Of a stretch of 45,490 nucleotides of DNA, positions 26,639 to 35,191 are shown piece after piece. Positions within the stretch are counted from its first letter, which is position 1; every line of letters starts with the position of its first letter. A model generated the notes under the pieces. That model was not told the origin of the DNA, made no database searches, and worked only from the letters and a program-made list of their open reading frames with translations. The translations under genes and the position numbers were made by a program. This stretch comes from Phenylobacterium sp. GTDB lineage: Bacteria; Pseudomonadota; Alphaproteobacteria; Caulobacterales; Caulobacteraceae. The DNA lies in contig NZ_JAUYQL010000043.1 of the NCBI RefSeq assembly GCF_030697305.1, forward strand, positions 1 through 45,490. Reading direction: 5' to 3'.

Positions 26639-26967
26639 CAATAACCTCCGACGCTGACGACAGCCTGCCGACGGATGGTCGAGCTCGGCATCGGCACCAG
26701 CTTGCGCAGCGCGAAGATCGGCGATTGTGACGCATCAAAAGTGACGGCGACGACGATTCTGTTGGGGTTGTTGTCGAGGGTCCAGCTGGCTTTCGATGGT
26801 GACAGGTCGTAACGCGGCAGCGCGTCGTCGACCGATGCGCGCACAAGTTGCTGACGCTCGGCGAGATCGAGCCCGCCGACGGCTTCGCGGGTGCCGTCGT
26901 TGGCGATCTGCTGGACCGCGTGCGCCATCCAGAAATAGCCGCCGTAAGCCGACCAGTTTCGCGCACG
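26638..26967 (-). pseudogene. TadE-like protein, N-terminus missing
   Basis: The frame encodes the C-terminal part of a TadE-like pseudopilin: FWMAHAVQQIANDGTREAV, then VDDALPRYDL, and the closing VPMPSSTIRRQAVVSV. Normal TadE proteins start with a short charged segment and a transmembrane helix (about 30 residues). Here an in-frame TGA at 26968-26970 closes the frame only 13 codons ahead of the first ATG (26928), with no start codon in between, and no hydrophobic segment is found in any minus-strand frame upstream. If ATG 26928 is used, the 96-residue product lacks its membrane anchor. I therefore call it 5'-truncated, probably by a deletion or rearrangement near 26960. Its stop is coupled to the TadG start. 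Confidence 0.6.
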
Positions 26968-27108
26968 TCATAACCGTTGAGCGCCGCTGGCCGATTGGCG
27001 TCTTGTCCCATGCGGTCTCGCAACCATCGCTGGAAGACGGCGCTGCTAAGATCGACGCAGCGCTACAACGCGTCACGCAGCGCGCGGTGGCGCGGCGGAA
27101 CGCTTCGC

Positions 27109-27489
27109 CTAAGGCCAGTAAGGCACCGCGCCGTACGGTTGGTAGTAGGCGTAAAGCAAGTCGCGGTAGCTTTGATCGCCGCCGCCGAAGCCTTCGAGTT
27201 CGTCCTTGCCGTAGGACGGCGCCTTCTCGAGCTGGTCCTTGGTCAACGGCAGGACGTAGCCGTCCTGGGTCGTGTCGTAGTCGAGCACCGCCCAGGGCAG
27301 CGGATGGTAGCGTTCGCCAATGCCGAGGAATCCGCCGAACGACAACAGTGCGTAGCGCACCTGCCCTGAGAGCTTGTCGATCGACAGATCCTCGATCCGG
27401 CCGATCCGGTCGCCTTCTTGGTTGAACACGGGGGTGTCTGTCACCCGGCTGGACGTGATGAGGCTGTGGTCCGGTGTGATTTCCGGCAT
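27109..27489 (-). CDS. PRC-barrel domain protein
   Basis: A 126-residue soluble protein. Residues about 12-90 form a PRC-barrel: SRVTDTPVFNQEGDRIGRI, then DLSIDKLSGQVRYALLSFGG, then YHPLPWAVLDYD, the usual order of strands. The C-terminal ~35 residues are Tyr/Gly-rich (QSYRDLLYAYYQPYG), a frequent tail in alphaproteobacterial PRC-barrel stress proteins. PRC-barrels bind RNA, reaction centres or envelope partners; the small stand-alone type is often stress-induced. The ATG at 27489 has GGGAG 9 bp upstream. It precedes the truncated TadE region and follows the glucosidase gene in the same orientation. Confidence 0.85.
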   Translation of the reverse strand: MPEITPDHSLITSSRVTDTPVFNQEGDRIGRIEDLSIDKLSGQVRYALLSFGGFLGIGERYHPLPWAVLDYDTTQDGYVLPLTKDQLEKAPSYGKDELEGFGGGDQSYRDLLYAYYQPYGAVPYWP

Positions 27490-27571
27490 GGGGGCGTCTC
27501 CCGTTGAAGCGCCGCAAACATCCTTACGGCTCCGCTTGACGCAAACGGGTGCGGGGATCGGCGGTTCCGAT

Positions 27572-29719
27572 CTATTTGATCGCCACCTGGACACCATCGG
27601 CGCCGGTCGCGCGCACCAGCACGGTCTCACCGACCAGTTCGAACAGCAGGTCCACCTTGGCGTCGCCTACAGCCAGGCCTTCGATGTTCAACCGACTGAT
27701 GCCGACCGGCAGGTGCGGGTCGACGATCTCGATGCGGCGCTCCAAGGCGTGGACCTGCAGGCCAAGGCAAGCCTGCAGCATCATGAACACCGAGCCCGCA
27801 GCCCAGGCCTGCGGCAGGCAGGCCACCGGGTAGGCGACCGGCGGCTCGCCGGGAAACCGTGGAAAGCCGCAGAACAGTTCCGGCAGCCGCATCTCGAAAT
27901 GCGCCGCGGTTTCAAACATCGCCGCGGTGAGGCGGACCACGTCCTCGCGCTCGCCATAGCGCGACATGCCCATGGCGCAGACCGCGGTGTCGTGCGGCCA
28001 CACCGAGCCGTTGTGATAGGACATCGGATTGAAGCGCGCCTCGCCGATCGCCAGCGTGCGCACGCCCCAACCCGAAGCGAAGGCGTTCGAGCTCAGCCGC
28101 TTGACCACCCGCCGCGCACGCTCGGGGGCGGGCAGACCGGAGAACAGCAGGTGGCCGGGGTTCGAGCCCAGCACCTCGCAAAGCGCGCCGTCTCCATCGA
28201 TGGCCATGCCGTAGAAGCCCTGCGCCTCCATCCAGAAGCGGTCCTCCACGGTCCGGCGAAGGCGCTCGGCGCGAGCCTCCCAATCCTCCGCGCCCTCGGC
28301 GCCGCGAAGGCGCGCGAACCTGGCCAGGGCGCGATAGGCGGCGAATGCATAGCCTTGCACCTCGACGAGCGCGATCGGACCGTCGGGAAAGCGGCCGTTG
28401 ACGTGGAAGACGGAGTCCTCGCTGTCCTTCCAGCCCTGGTTGGCGAGACCGGAATCCGATCCTCGCTTGTAGTCGATGAGCCCGTCGCCGTCGGTGTCGC
28501 CGAACACCTCCATCCAGTCGGCCGCGCGTTTCAGCGCGGGCCAGATCTCGTCGATCAGGGCCATGTCGCCGGTGCGCTCCGCGTAGGCCCCGGCCAGGGC
28601 CACGAACAGCGGCGTGGTGTCGACGCCGCCGTAGTAGCGGCCGAACGGCACCTCCCCCAGCGCCGGCATCTCGCCCTTGCGGGTCTCGTGCATGATCTTG
28701 CCCGGCGCGGAATCCCGGAACGCCGAGATCTCGTGGGCCTGGTGGGCGGCGAGATACGCCAGCACGCCTCTGGCCAGTGACGGGTCGATCCACAGGATCT
28801 GCCAGGCGGTGATGATCGCGTCGCGCCCGAAGGCCGTCGAGAACCAGGGGATGCCCGCGTAGGGGTACGGTCCGGTCTCCATGGGCGTGGTCAGCAGGGC
28901 GATGTCAGCGCGGGACTTGTTCAGCCACTCGTTGAAAAGTCGTCCCGAGCTGTGCACCCGCGCGCCGAGGCGGTTGCGGGCCCGCATTTCCCAGCGCGCG
29001 CGCGCTGCGGCGCCTCGGAACCGCTCGCGGGTGGGCGTCAGCTCGCCCTCGGCGCCGATCTCCAGGTAAAGCTGGTGGCGGCCCTCCGGATTGATCGACA
29101 CCATGAACTCCGCGCGCCGTGCGCTCAGGCGTCCTGGCGCATCGGAGAAGGCGATGACACTGGTGCGGCGCACCCCGTCCAACCCCTCGTAGGCCAGCCG
29201 CACCTGGCGGCCGTCGATCTCCGGCGGCGCCAGCGTCCCACGCCGCGTGCGCTTCATCCCGCGCACCTCGAACATGTCATGGAAATCCGCGTCGAACTCG
29301 ATGGTCAACGGCATGATCACGGGATCACGGCTGTAGTTGACGATGGCGATGCGCTCGTAGAGCCGCTCCTCCCACAGGAAGCGCTTGCGCTCCACGTGCA
29401 GCACGCCCGGCGGACCCATCGAGGCGCCAGGGACCGGCAGGGCGCTGTTTGTGCAGTTGGACGTGAAAAACACATTGTCCTGCGCCAAAGCCGAACTGAG
29501 CAGCGACGGCGAATGGCCGCCCAGCAGCAGCCGGAACCGCGACAGGATGCGGGTGTCGTCCCGGAACAGGCCGTCGCCCGCGCCTAGGATGTCCCCAAAC
29601 GCGTCCGACACCACGAAGGTGTCCTTGTCCTTCAGCGCGAAGAGTCGATGCGGGACCCGCGGTTCGCCGGTCTCGCCATGCTCTACCGCCGAGTTTGGGG
29701 CGGGTGCGAGATCGTCCAC
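27572..29719 (-). CDS. Amylo-alpha-1,6-glucosidase / glycogen-debranching-type protein
   Basis: A 715-residue protein of the amylo-alpha-1,6-glucosidase (GDE_N_bis + GDE_C-like, GH15/GH63-like toroid) type. The N-terminal domain (about 20-230) has VVSDAFGDILGAGDGLFRDDTR-like order: KDTFVVSDAFGDI, GLFRDDTRILSR. The (alpha/alpha)6 catalytic part (about 280-700) has AGIPWFSTAFGRDA, FGRYYGGVDTTPLFV, GSDSGLANQGWKDSEDS and MSYHNGSVWPHD. It probably hydrolyses glucosidic bonds in a short glucan or glucosylated compound. GTG start at 29719, 9 bp after the stop of the GT4 gene, so the two are one operon. This pair is found together in many alphaproteobacteria, often in stress contexts; exact substrate unproven. 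Confidence 0.88.
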   Translation of the reverse strand: MDDLAPAPNSAVEHGETGEPRVPHRLFALKDKDTFVVSDAFGDILGAGDGLFRDDTRILSRFRLLLGGHSPSLLSSALAQDNVFFTSNCTNSALPVPGASMGPPGVLHVERKRFLWEERLYERIAIVNYSRDPVIMPLTIEFDADFHDMFEVRGMKRTRRGTLAPPEIDGRQVRLAYEGLDGVRRTSVIAFSDAPGRLSARRAEFMVSINPEGRHQLYLEIGAEGELTPTRERFRGAAARARWEMRARNRLGARVHSSGRLFNEWLNKSRADIALLTTPMETGPYPYAGIPWFSTAFGRDAIITAWQILWIDPSLARGVLAYLAAHQAHEISAFRDSAPGKIMHETRKGEMPALGEVPFGRYYGGVDTTPLFVALAGAYAERTGDMALIDEIWPALKRAADWMEVFGDTDGDGLIDYKRGSDSGLANQGWKDSEDSVFHVNGRFPDGPIALVEVQGYAFAAYRALARFARLRGAEGAEDWEARAERLRRTVEDRFWMEAQGFYGMAIDGDGALCEVLGSNPGHLLFSGLPAPERARRVVKRLSSNAFASGWGVRTLAIGEARFNPMSYHNGSVWPHDTAVCAMGMSRYGEREDVVRLTAAMFETAAHFEMRLPELFCGFPRFPGEPPVAYPVACLPQAWAAGSVFMMLQACLGLQVHALERRIEIVDPHLPVGISRLNIEGLAVGDAKVDLLFELVGETVLVRATGADGVQVAIK

Positions 29720-29728
29720 GCGTTCAAC

Positions 29729-30793
29729 TCACATCACGAGCGCCCTGGGGGCTTCCAGTCGAGGGGAGGCGGCAAGTTCCTCATACAGAGCCGTATAGCG
29801 GCGCGCCATCGCCATGGACGAGAACCGCAGTTCGAATCGCCGGCGGATTTCGCGCCGGTTCAGCGTCGGCAGCCGACGCACGGCGTCAAGCGCCGCCTGC
29901 AGCGAGTCCACGACGAAGCCGGTCACGCCGTCCTCGACAATCTCCGGCACCGAACCGCACTTAAAGGCGATCACCGGCGTGCCGCAGGCCATGGACTCGA
30001 TCATCACCAGCCCGAACGGTTCGGGCCAGTCGATCGGGAACAACAGCGCGTCAGCGCCGCCCAGGAAGGCGGACTTCTGCTGGTCGGAGATCTCGCCCAC
30101 GAACTCGACAAGCGGGTTGCCGCGGATCAGCGGCTCGATCTCGTCGCGATAGTAGGCGGCGTCGGCGGCGTCGATCTTGGCGGCCATCTTCAGCCGTCGC
30201 CCGAGCTGGGTGGCGATGGCGATGGCGCGGTCGGGGCGCTTCTCCGGCGAGATCCGGCCGAGGAACGCCAGGTAGCCGTCGCTGTCGGGGTGCAGGTCGT
30301 ACCCCTGCCCCGGCACGCCGTGATGCACAGTGCCCATCCAGCTTGCGTGCGGCAGCGGTCGGCGCTGGTCGTCGCTGATCGAGACCAGCGGATACTGGCC
30401 CCATCGCGCGTAAACGGGCGGCAGGTCCTTGAGGTCAAGGCGGCCGTGCAGGGTGGTCAGGGTCTTGCCCGCCAGCGCCTCGAAGAACGGGAAATGAAGG
30501 ATGTCGGTGTGGAAGTGGATGATGTCGAACTCATCCGCCCGGCGACGCACCTCGTCCAGCATCGACATGTGCGCGGCGAGATCGGATTTCAGCGGCGCGG
30601 GGTCCAGGCGGATCGCTTGATCACGCACGGCGGCAAGCTTCGCTGAGGTCTCCGCGTCTGCACTGGCGAACAGGGTCACATCGTGACCGAGATCGACCAG
30701 CGCGTCGGTGAGATAGGCGACGACGCGCTCGGTGCCGCCGTAGAGCTTCGGAGGGACCGCCTCGTACAGCGGTGACACCTGGGCGATTCTCAT
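29729..30793 (-). CDS. Family 4 glycosyltransferase
   Basis: A 354-residue retaining GT-B glycosyltransferase. The N-terminal Rossmann domain starts MRIAQVSPLYEAVPPKLYGG with the acceptor-side GGTERV loop. The C-terminal domain has FLGRISPEKRPDRAI (177-190) and the EX7E motif EPFGLVMIE with Glu258 and Glu266, which grips the nucleotide sugar. The ATG at 30793 is preceded by AAGGAG. It is the first gene of a two-gene operon with the debranching-type glucosidase, suggesting synthesis and trimming of the same small glucan or glucosyl conjugate. Confidence 0.9.
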   Translation of the reverse strand: MRIAQVSPLYEAVPPKLYGGTERVVAYLTDALVDLGHDVTLFASADAETSAKLAAVRDQAIRLDPAPLKSDLAAHMSMLDEVRRRADEFDIIHFHTDILHFPFFEALAGKTLTTLHGRLDLKDLPPVYARWGQYPLVSISDDQRRPLPHASWMGTVHHGVPGQGYDLHPDSDGYLAFLGRISPEKRPDRAIAIATQLGRRLKMAAKIDAADAAYYRDEIEPLIRGNPLVEFVGEISDQQKSAFLGGADALLFPIDWPEPFGLVMIESMACGTPVIAFKCGSVPEIVEDGVTGFVVDSLQAALDAVRRLPTLNRREIRRRFELRFSSMAMARRYTALYEELAASPRLEAPRALVM

Positions 30794-31038
30794 GGCGGCG
30801 CTCCTTCAATGCACGGTCATCCGGAAGGCGGGTGGAGCCGCGCCCGCGCCACCCCCACCAATCCGAATTCCGAACGCGCGAGCGGGTTCCCTGCACTGCA
30901 GCATTCATTTGTGCTGCGCCGCCACAGTCCGATTCAACGGCGCGGACGATCAATTAGAAGCGCCGAAAGTCCACACCGATGGAACTCTTGGTTGCGCCTT
31001 GCGGTTGGTCTGGCCCTGAGGTTGCGAAGGACTGGCGC

Positions 31039-31353
31039 ATGACAGGCCGCGAGGAGATCATCTATGCAGAGCTTGCTGAATTATGGCGGCGCGTCTGCTC
31101 CGATCCACCGCCAGAGCCAGGCGTGGACGTAAGTCATATGCTCGACATCTTGATGACGCAGGTCGAACCCAAGACTTATGACCGCTTCTACTCGCCGCAT
31201 TTGCGTGAGTCGCAGATCTCGTCCCCGAAGATCGATCAGGACGACGGCCTGGCCGGACAGCGACAGGCTGCCGTTGAAGAGCGTCTGCGCGAAATGCTGC
31301 GCACCTGCCCTGTGTCCGCGGAACTGAAGGCGCTGATCGCCCGGCTCGACTAG
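31039..31353 (+). CDS. Hypothetical protein, 104 aa
   Basis: A small soluble protein that I do not recognise. The start is taken as the ATG at 31039 because GAAGGA lies about 8 bp upstream; the ATG at 30979 has no such site. It is rich in charged residues and looks helical: an acidic first third (EEIIYAELAELWRRV), a middle VEPKTYDRFYSPHLRESQ, and a last third with ERLREMLRTCPVSAELKAL. No membrane segment. It is alone on its strand, ending 9 bp from the convergent DUF1345 gene and divergent from the GT4 operon. Confidence 0.6.
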   Translation: MTGREEIIYAELAELWRRVCSDPPPEPGVDVSHMLDILMTQVEPKTYDRFYSPHLRESQISSPKIDQDDGLAGQRQAAVEERLREMLRTCPVSAELKALIARLD

Positions 31354-31362
31354 GCCGGTCGT

Positions 31363-32022
31363 TCAGAACAACCCGGCCACCATGTTGATCGTCAGGGCGA
31401 CGACCACGGTGTTGAAGGTGAAGGTCAGCAGGCTGTGCAGCGTCCCCAACCGGCGCAACGACTTGCTGGTGATGTCGATGTCGGCGGTCTGCGATGCTAC
31501 GCCGATGATGATCGAGAAGTGCAGGAAGTCCCAGTAGTCGGGATCTTCGCCGCCGGGAAACTCAAGACCGCCCGCGTCGCCCTCATCCACCTTGTCGTAG
31601 TAGCCATGCGCGTAGTGGATCGCGAAGATCATCTGCACCATGAACCACGAAGCGGCGACGGTGGCGAAGGCCAGCCAGACTCGCGCACCCCTGGCGAAGC
31701 CCGGGTCGTGTTTGGCCAGCGACAGCTCGAACGCCGTGGCCGCCAGACTGCCGACCGAGGCGACGATCACCAGGCCCAGGATGGTTGCTCGCGCCTGATC
31801 GTCGGCCGCGGCGCGTTGGCGGATCTGGTCAGGGGTGCGCCCGATCATCGAGTGAAGGGCGGCTGCGATGAAGCTGAGGCAGGCGACGTCCCAGCCAATG
31901 ATCAGGCAGGTGCCGGCGCTCGCCGGCGTCCACGCCAGACAGGCGAAGCCGGTGAGGATGCCGATGGCGACGGCTGCCGCCAACCTGGGCCGCGGCGCGT
32001 TGCGGCCAAACACCATCCACAT
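31363..32022 (-). CDS. DUF1345 family membrane protein
   Basis: A 219-residue integral membrane protein of family DUF1345. Hydrophobic segments are near residues 13-30, 37-60, 85-107, 125-145 and 195-218. Family blocks include QMIFAIHYAHGYY and EDPDYWDFLHFSIIIG, then QTADIDITSKSLRR and the closing TFTFNTVVVALTIN. Function is unknown; members sit in the inner membrane. The ATG at 32022 follows AGGGAC. An upstream extension of the same frame runs into antisense of the GntR gene and is not real. Divergent from the GntR gene at 61 bp. Confidence 0.88.
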   Translation of the reverse strand: MWMVFGRNAPRPRLAAAVAIGILTGFACLAWTPASAGTCLIIGWDVACLSFIAAALHSMIGRTPDQIRQRAAADDQARATILGLVIVASVGSLAATAFELSLAKHDPGFARGARVWLAFATVAASWFMVQMIFAIHYAHGYYDKVDEGDAGGLEFPGGEDPDYWDFLHFSIIIGVASQTADIDITSKSLRRLGTLHSLLTFTFNTVVVALTINMVAGLF

Positions 32023-32082
32023 CGACGCCGTCCCTGAACCCGCGCCCCCGAACTCTGGCGCCGCGCGCCAACCTGCACCCGC

Positions 32083-32799
32083 ATGACGCGGACGTCGATC
32101 AGCGCTATTGCCCGCGAGGTGCTTGGAACCGCAGATTACCGCATGAGCGTCAGTCCCCACGACATCCTCGCCCGTCACATCATGGACGGGCTGTACGAAG
32201 GTCGCTTCTCCCCCGGCCAGCGCCTGGTCGAGGCCGATCTGATGGAGCGCTACCAAACCAGCCGCGGCGCGGTGCGCGAGGCGCTGAGCCGGCTGGAAGC
32301 CGCCGGCGTCGTGCAGATCACCCGCAACAAGGGCGCCTCCATCCGGATGCTGTCTCGCAAGGCCGCGCGCAACATCATCGTCGTGTCGGAGGTGCTGAAC
32401 GGGCTGATGGCGCGCCTGGCGGCGGAGAACATCGATCAGCCGGGCGCCCGGACGACGCTGCGCGACGCCTATGAGCTTCTGCAGGCCTCTCGCGACCTGG
32501 CCGGCCTGCGCGACCGGGTGCAGGCGCGCAACGCCTATTACCGGGCGCTGATCGACATCGGCGGAAATCGCGAACTCGCCCGCGTGCTGCCCAACACCGA
32601 TCTGCACCTGACGCGCACCCAGTTTCGGCAGTACGACTTTGAATACGAGCGCGAGCGCTTCGACCTCTATCGCGACCTGCACGACGCCGTGCTGGGCGGC
32701 GACGCCCAGGCCGCCGAAGCGATCGGACGGGCCCGGACGCGGCGTCTGTTGGGCGACCTCGATGGGCTGCCCGACGAAGCGTTCGCGCCGGAGGACTGA
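32083..32799 (+). CDS. GntR-family regulator, FCD type
   Basis: A 238-residue GntR/FadR-type transcription factor. The winged helix occupies about residues 24-90: GLYEGRFSPGQRLVEADLME, then YQTSRGAVREALSRLEAAGV, then ITRNKGASIRMLS. The C-terminal FCD helical domain (about 95-225) binds an effector, usually a carboxylate. Start uncertain: ATG 32083, or ATG 32143 which would trim 20 residues; neither has a strong ribosome-binding site. It lies just upstream of the acyl-CoA dehydrogenase, and a perfect 6-1-6 palindrome of the type bound by this group lies between them, so it likely controls that gene and perhaps itself. Confidence 0.88.
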   Translation: MTRTSISAIAREVLGTADYRMSVSPHDILARHIMDGLYEGRFSPGQRLVEADLMERYQTSRGAVREALSRLEAAGVVQITRNKGASIRMLSRKAARNIIVVSEVLNGLMARLAAENIDQPGARTTLRDAYELLQASRDLAGLRDRVQARNAYYRALIDIGGNRELARVLPNTDLHLTRTQFRQYDFEYERERFDLYRDLHDAVLGGDAQAAEAIGRARTRRLLGDLDGLPDEAFAPED

Positions 32800-32854
32800 C
32801 CCGATCGCGAAAGCCTGGCCGCCGGCGCAGGTTGGATCATCGTGGGTGCGTCAG

Positions 32855-32867
32855 ATTGTCGGACAAT
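32855..32867. promoter_or_regulatory. ATTGTCGGACAAT palindrome, probable GntR operator
   Basis: A perfect ATTGTC-G-GACAAT palindrome sits 55 bp after the GntR gene and 77 bp before the acyl-CoA dehydrogenase start. FCD-type GntR regulators commonly bind TTGTC/GACAA-like half-sites. Within 13 bp a further ACAATC (32875-32880) matches an inverted GATTGT (32854-32859). The palindrome is seen; the binding protein is inferred. Confidence 0.5.
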
Positions 32868-32943
32868 ATCATTCACAATCTTGACTTCCTTACGACGCGG
32901 GTCTTCAACGCCGCATCATTCCTCAGCCGCCCGGAGCCAGACC

Positions 32944-34218
32944 ATGTGGAGTTTCTCGAACGATCCCGAGTTCCAGCCCGAGCTCGACTGGATCGACACC
33001 TTCGTGCGCGAGGAAGTCGAACCGCTCGACGTGCTTCTGGGCAGCCAGTGGGACATCCATGCGCCTGAGTTCAAGCGCCTGGTCAGGCCGCTGCAGCAGA
33101 AGGTCAAGGACCGCGGCCTGTGGGCCTGCCACCTCGGCCCGGAGCTGGGCGGCAAAGGCTATGGCCAGCTCAAGCTCGCCTTGATGAACGAGAAGTTCGG
33201 CCGCTCGCGCTTCGGACCGATCGTCTTCGGTTCGCAGGCGCCCGACACCGGCAACTCCGAGATTCTCGCCCACTACGGCACGCCCGAGCAGAAGAAGAAG
33301 TACCTCGAGCCCCTACTCAATAATGATATCGTTTCGTGCTTCTCGATGACCGAGCCGCAGGGCGGCGCCGACCCGCTGGTGCTTGCCGCGAGCGCCGTGC
33401 GCGACGGCGACGATTGGGTGATCAACGGCGACAAGTGGTTCGCCTCCAACGCCCGCTACGCCAGCTTCTACATCGTCATGGTTGTCACCGACCCTGACGC
33501 GGCTCCCTACCGGCGGATGTCGATGTTCATCGTCCCGGCCGACACCCCCGGCATCGAGATCGTCCGCAACTACGGCTTCTACGGCGAACCGGAAAACACG
33601 CACGGCCACGTCCGCTGGACCAATGTGCGCGTGCCGGCCGAGAATATGCTGGGCGGCCAAGGCGACGCCTTCGTCGTCGCCCAGGTGCGGTTGAGCGGCG
33701 GGCGCATGCACCACGCCATGCGGACCCTGGCGCAGGCCACACGCGCTTTCGAGATGATGTGCGAACGCGCCGTATCCCGCTTCACCAAGGGCGAGCAGCT
33801 CTCCAAGAAGCAGATGGTGCAGGAGAAGATCGCCGACTCCTGGACCGAGCTTCGTCAGTTCCGCCTGTTGATCCTGGAGACGGCCTGGCTGGCCGACCAG
33901 GGGAACGACTGGAAGGCGATCCGCAAGAACGTCGCGGCGGTCAAGGCCACCATGCCGAAGTTGCTGCACGATATCGCCGCGCGCGCCCTGCAAGTCCACG
34001 GCTCGCTGGGCATCAGCCACGAGATGCCGTTCGCCGAGCTGGTCATCAACTCGTTCCACATCGGCCTCGCCGACGGCCCGACCGAAGTCCACAAGGTCAC
34101 CGTCGCGCGTGAGGTGCTGAAGGACTACGCGCCGATCAACGACATATTCCCGAGCTACATCCGTCACGAGCTCGTGGCCGAGGCTCACGAGCTCTATGAC
34201 GCGTTACAGGAAACCTGA
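32944..34218 (+). CDS. Acyl-CoA dehydrogenase, ACAD10/11-like
   Basis: A 424-residue acyl-CoA dehydrogenase, an FAD enzyme that introduces the alpha-beta double bond of an acyl-CoA. Central beta-domain motifs are CFSMTEPQGGADP and DWVINGDKWFASNA; the C-terminal helical domain has ARALQVHGSLGIS and ADGPTEVHKVTVAREVL, the block that carries the catalytic base in the ACAD10/11 branch (DGP-x-EVH). These features fit a long-chain or 4-hydroxy-type acyl-CoA enzyme more than short-chain ones. The ATG at 32944 follows GGAG; an in-frame extension upstream overlaps the operator palindrome and is not used. It follows the GntR gene on the same strand. Confidence 0.92.
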   Translation: MWSFSNDPEFQPELDWIDTFVREEVEPLDVLLGSQWDIHAPEFKRLVRPLQQKVKDRGLWACHLGPELGGKGYGQLKLALMNEKFGRSRFGPIVFGSQAPDTGNSEILAHYGTPEQKKKYLEPLLNNDIVSCFSMTEPQGGADPLVLAASAVRDGDDWVINGDKWFASNARYASFYIVMVVTDPDAAPYRRMSMFIVPADTPGIEIVRNYGFYGEPENTHGHVRWTNVRVPAENMLGGQGDAFVVAQVRLSGGRMHHAMRTLAQATRAFEMMCERAVSRFTKGEQLSKKQMVQEKIADSWTELRQFRLLILETAWLADQGNDWKAIRKNVAAVKATMPKLLHDIAARALQVHGSLGISHEMPFAELVINSFHIGLADGPTEVHKVTVAREVLKDYAPINDIFPSYIRHELVAEAHELYDALQET

Positions 34219-34234
34219 GGCCGCCGACGGGACA

Positions 34235-34256
34235 GGGCGGCGTAGCGACGCCGCCC
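34235..34256. terminator. Hairpin between convergent acyl-CoA dehydrogenase and PhyH genes
   Basis: A perfect 9-bp GC stem (34235-34243 with 34248-34256) with a 4-base AGCG loop lies in the 48 bp between two convergent stops. On the plus strand it is followed by GCATCCCCCTTTAG, a weak T-stretch. It probably ends transcription from both sides. Confidence 0.6.
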
Positions 34257-34266
34257 GCATCCCCCT

Positions 34267-35097
34267 TTAGTTCGGCGTGGCGTGCTCTTCCCGCCAGAGC
34301 GGCGGCAGGCCGTTGACCAGGCCGAACCCCTTGGTCTGGTAGCCCAGCAGCTCCAGCAGGGTCGGCGAGGCGAACTGCAGCACCGTCGGGTTCAGCGACA
34401 GGTACCAGTTCTCCTGCTGGCGATAGATCGGCAGGGTGTACCAGGCGAAGATGCCGGCGCGGCGCTCGTCGGCGGTGACGTTGACGCCGGTCTTGTGCCA
34501 AACCCGCCCCTCGAACGCGCAGAGAGAACCAGCGGGCGCGACCAGCGGCGCGTGCGCGGCGGCGGCGTCGCCAGGGCGTGGAGCGCGGTTTTCCAGATGG
34601 CTGCCGGGCGCCATCATGGTCGCGCCGTTGTCCGGCGTGAAATCGTCCAGGCACCAGACGAAGTTGATCCCCTGCGGCCGACTCCAGGGTTCCGGCATGT
34701 ACTGCTGGTCGCAGTGCACGTAACTGTCGCCACCGCCGGGCCCAGTGATGTTGGCCGAGATGTTCGATAGCAGCGCCGGCCAGCCGATCACCGAGCGCAG
34801 CAGGCGCATGGCCAGCGGATGTTCGGCGAGCTCGCTGAACACCCGGTCGCGGTTCAGCAGGTTCCAGACACGCTGGTTGCTCTCGGGGCCATAGTCGAGC
34901 CGGATGCGGGGCCCCTTGCCTCGGCCGGGGTCGGTCTCGGCCGCATGGTACAACGCGTCGCGAGCACGCTGCAGATCGGCGCCTTGCAGCACGCCTTCAA
35001 CGATGCAGACGCCGTGCTGCGCCAGGTCGCGTTCAGCTTGTTCGGGATCACGGGTCGCGGCAGGCAGTCGCGCCGGCGCGGCTTCGACCAGGGTCAT
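34267..35097 (-). CDS. Phytanoyl-CoA dioxygenase (PhyH) family protein, copy 1
   Basis: A 276-residue Fe(II)/2-oxoglutarate oxygenase of the PhyH family. The metal triad is His128 and Asp130 in YVHCDQQYM and His201 in RVWHKTGVNVT; the 2-oxoglutarate-binding Arg is expected in the ADERRAGIF segment (about 209-217). LDDFTPDNGATMMAPGSH between them is a typical jelly-roll stretch. PhyH-like enzymes hydroxylate acyl-CoAs, small acids, quinolines or natural products; the substrate is not predictable. The ATG at 35097 has a strong GGGAGGAAT site. It is divergent from a second, related PhyH gene, sharing a 94-bp control region. Confidence 0.9.
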   Translation of the reverse strand: MTLVEAAPARLPAATRDPEQAERDLAQHGVCIVEGVLQGADLQRARDALYHAAETDPGRGKGPRIRLDYGPESNQRVWNLLNRDRVFSELAEHPLAMRLLRSVIGWPALLSNISANITGPGGGDSYVHCDQQYMPEPWSRPQGINFVWCLDDFTPDNGATMMAPGSHLENRAPRPGDAAAAHAPLVAPAGSLCAFEGRVWHKTGVNVTADERRAGIFAWYTLPIYRQQENWYLSLNPTVLQFASPTLLELLGYQTKGFGLVNGLPPLWREEHATPN

Positions 35098-35140
35098 CGG
35101 ATTCCTCCCGCATGCCGTTCACGACGGCTTTACGCAGAAC

Positions 35141-35156
35141 GATAACATAACTTATC
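35141..35156. promoter_or_regulatory. GATAA/TTATC repeat between the divergent PhyH genes
   Basis: GATAA (35141-35145) and TTATC (35152-35156) with a 6-base spacer lie in an AT-rich core of the 94-bp shared region. It may be an operator (the TetR gene at 36355 is a candidate) or overlap both promoters. The sequence repeat is seen; the function is inference. Confidence 0.3.
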
Positions 35157-35191
35157 CTATGCTCAAGTGAACCAGCAGGGAGGATCGCCCG

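Noticed and set aside
26970-27108. Possible remnant of a transposase or other gene next to truncated TadE
   Set aside because: Neither strand gave a recognisable motif, terminal repeats or target duplication; only unspecific GC-rich frames.
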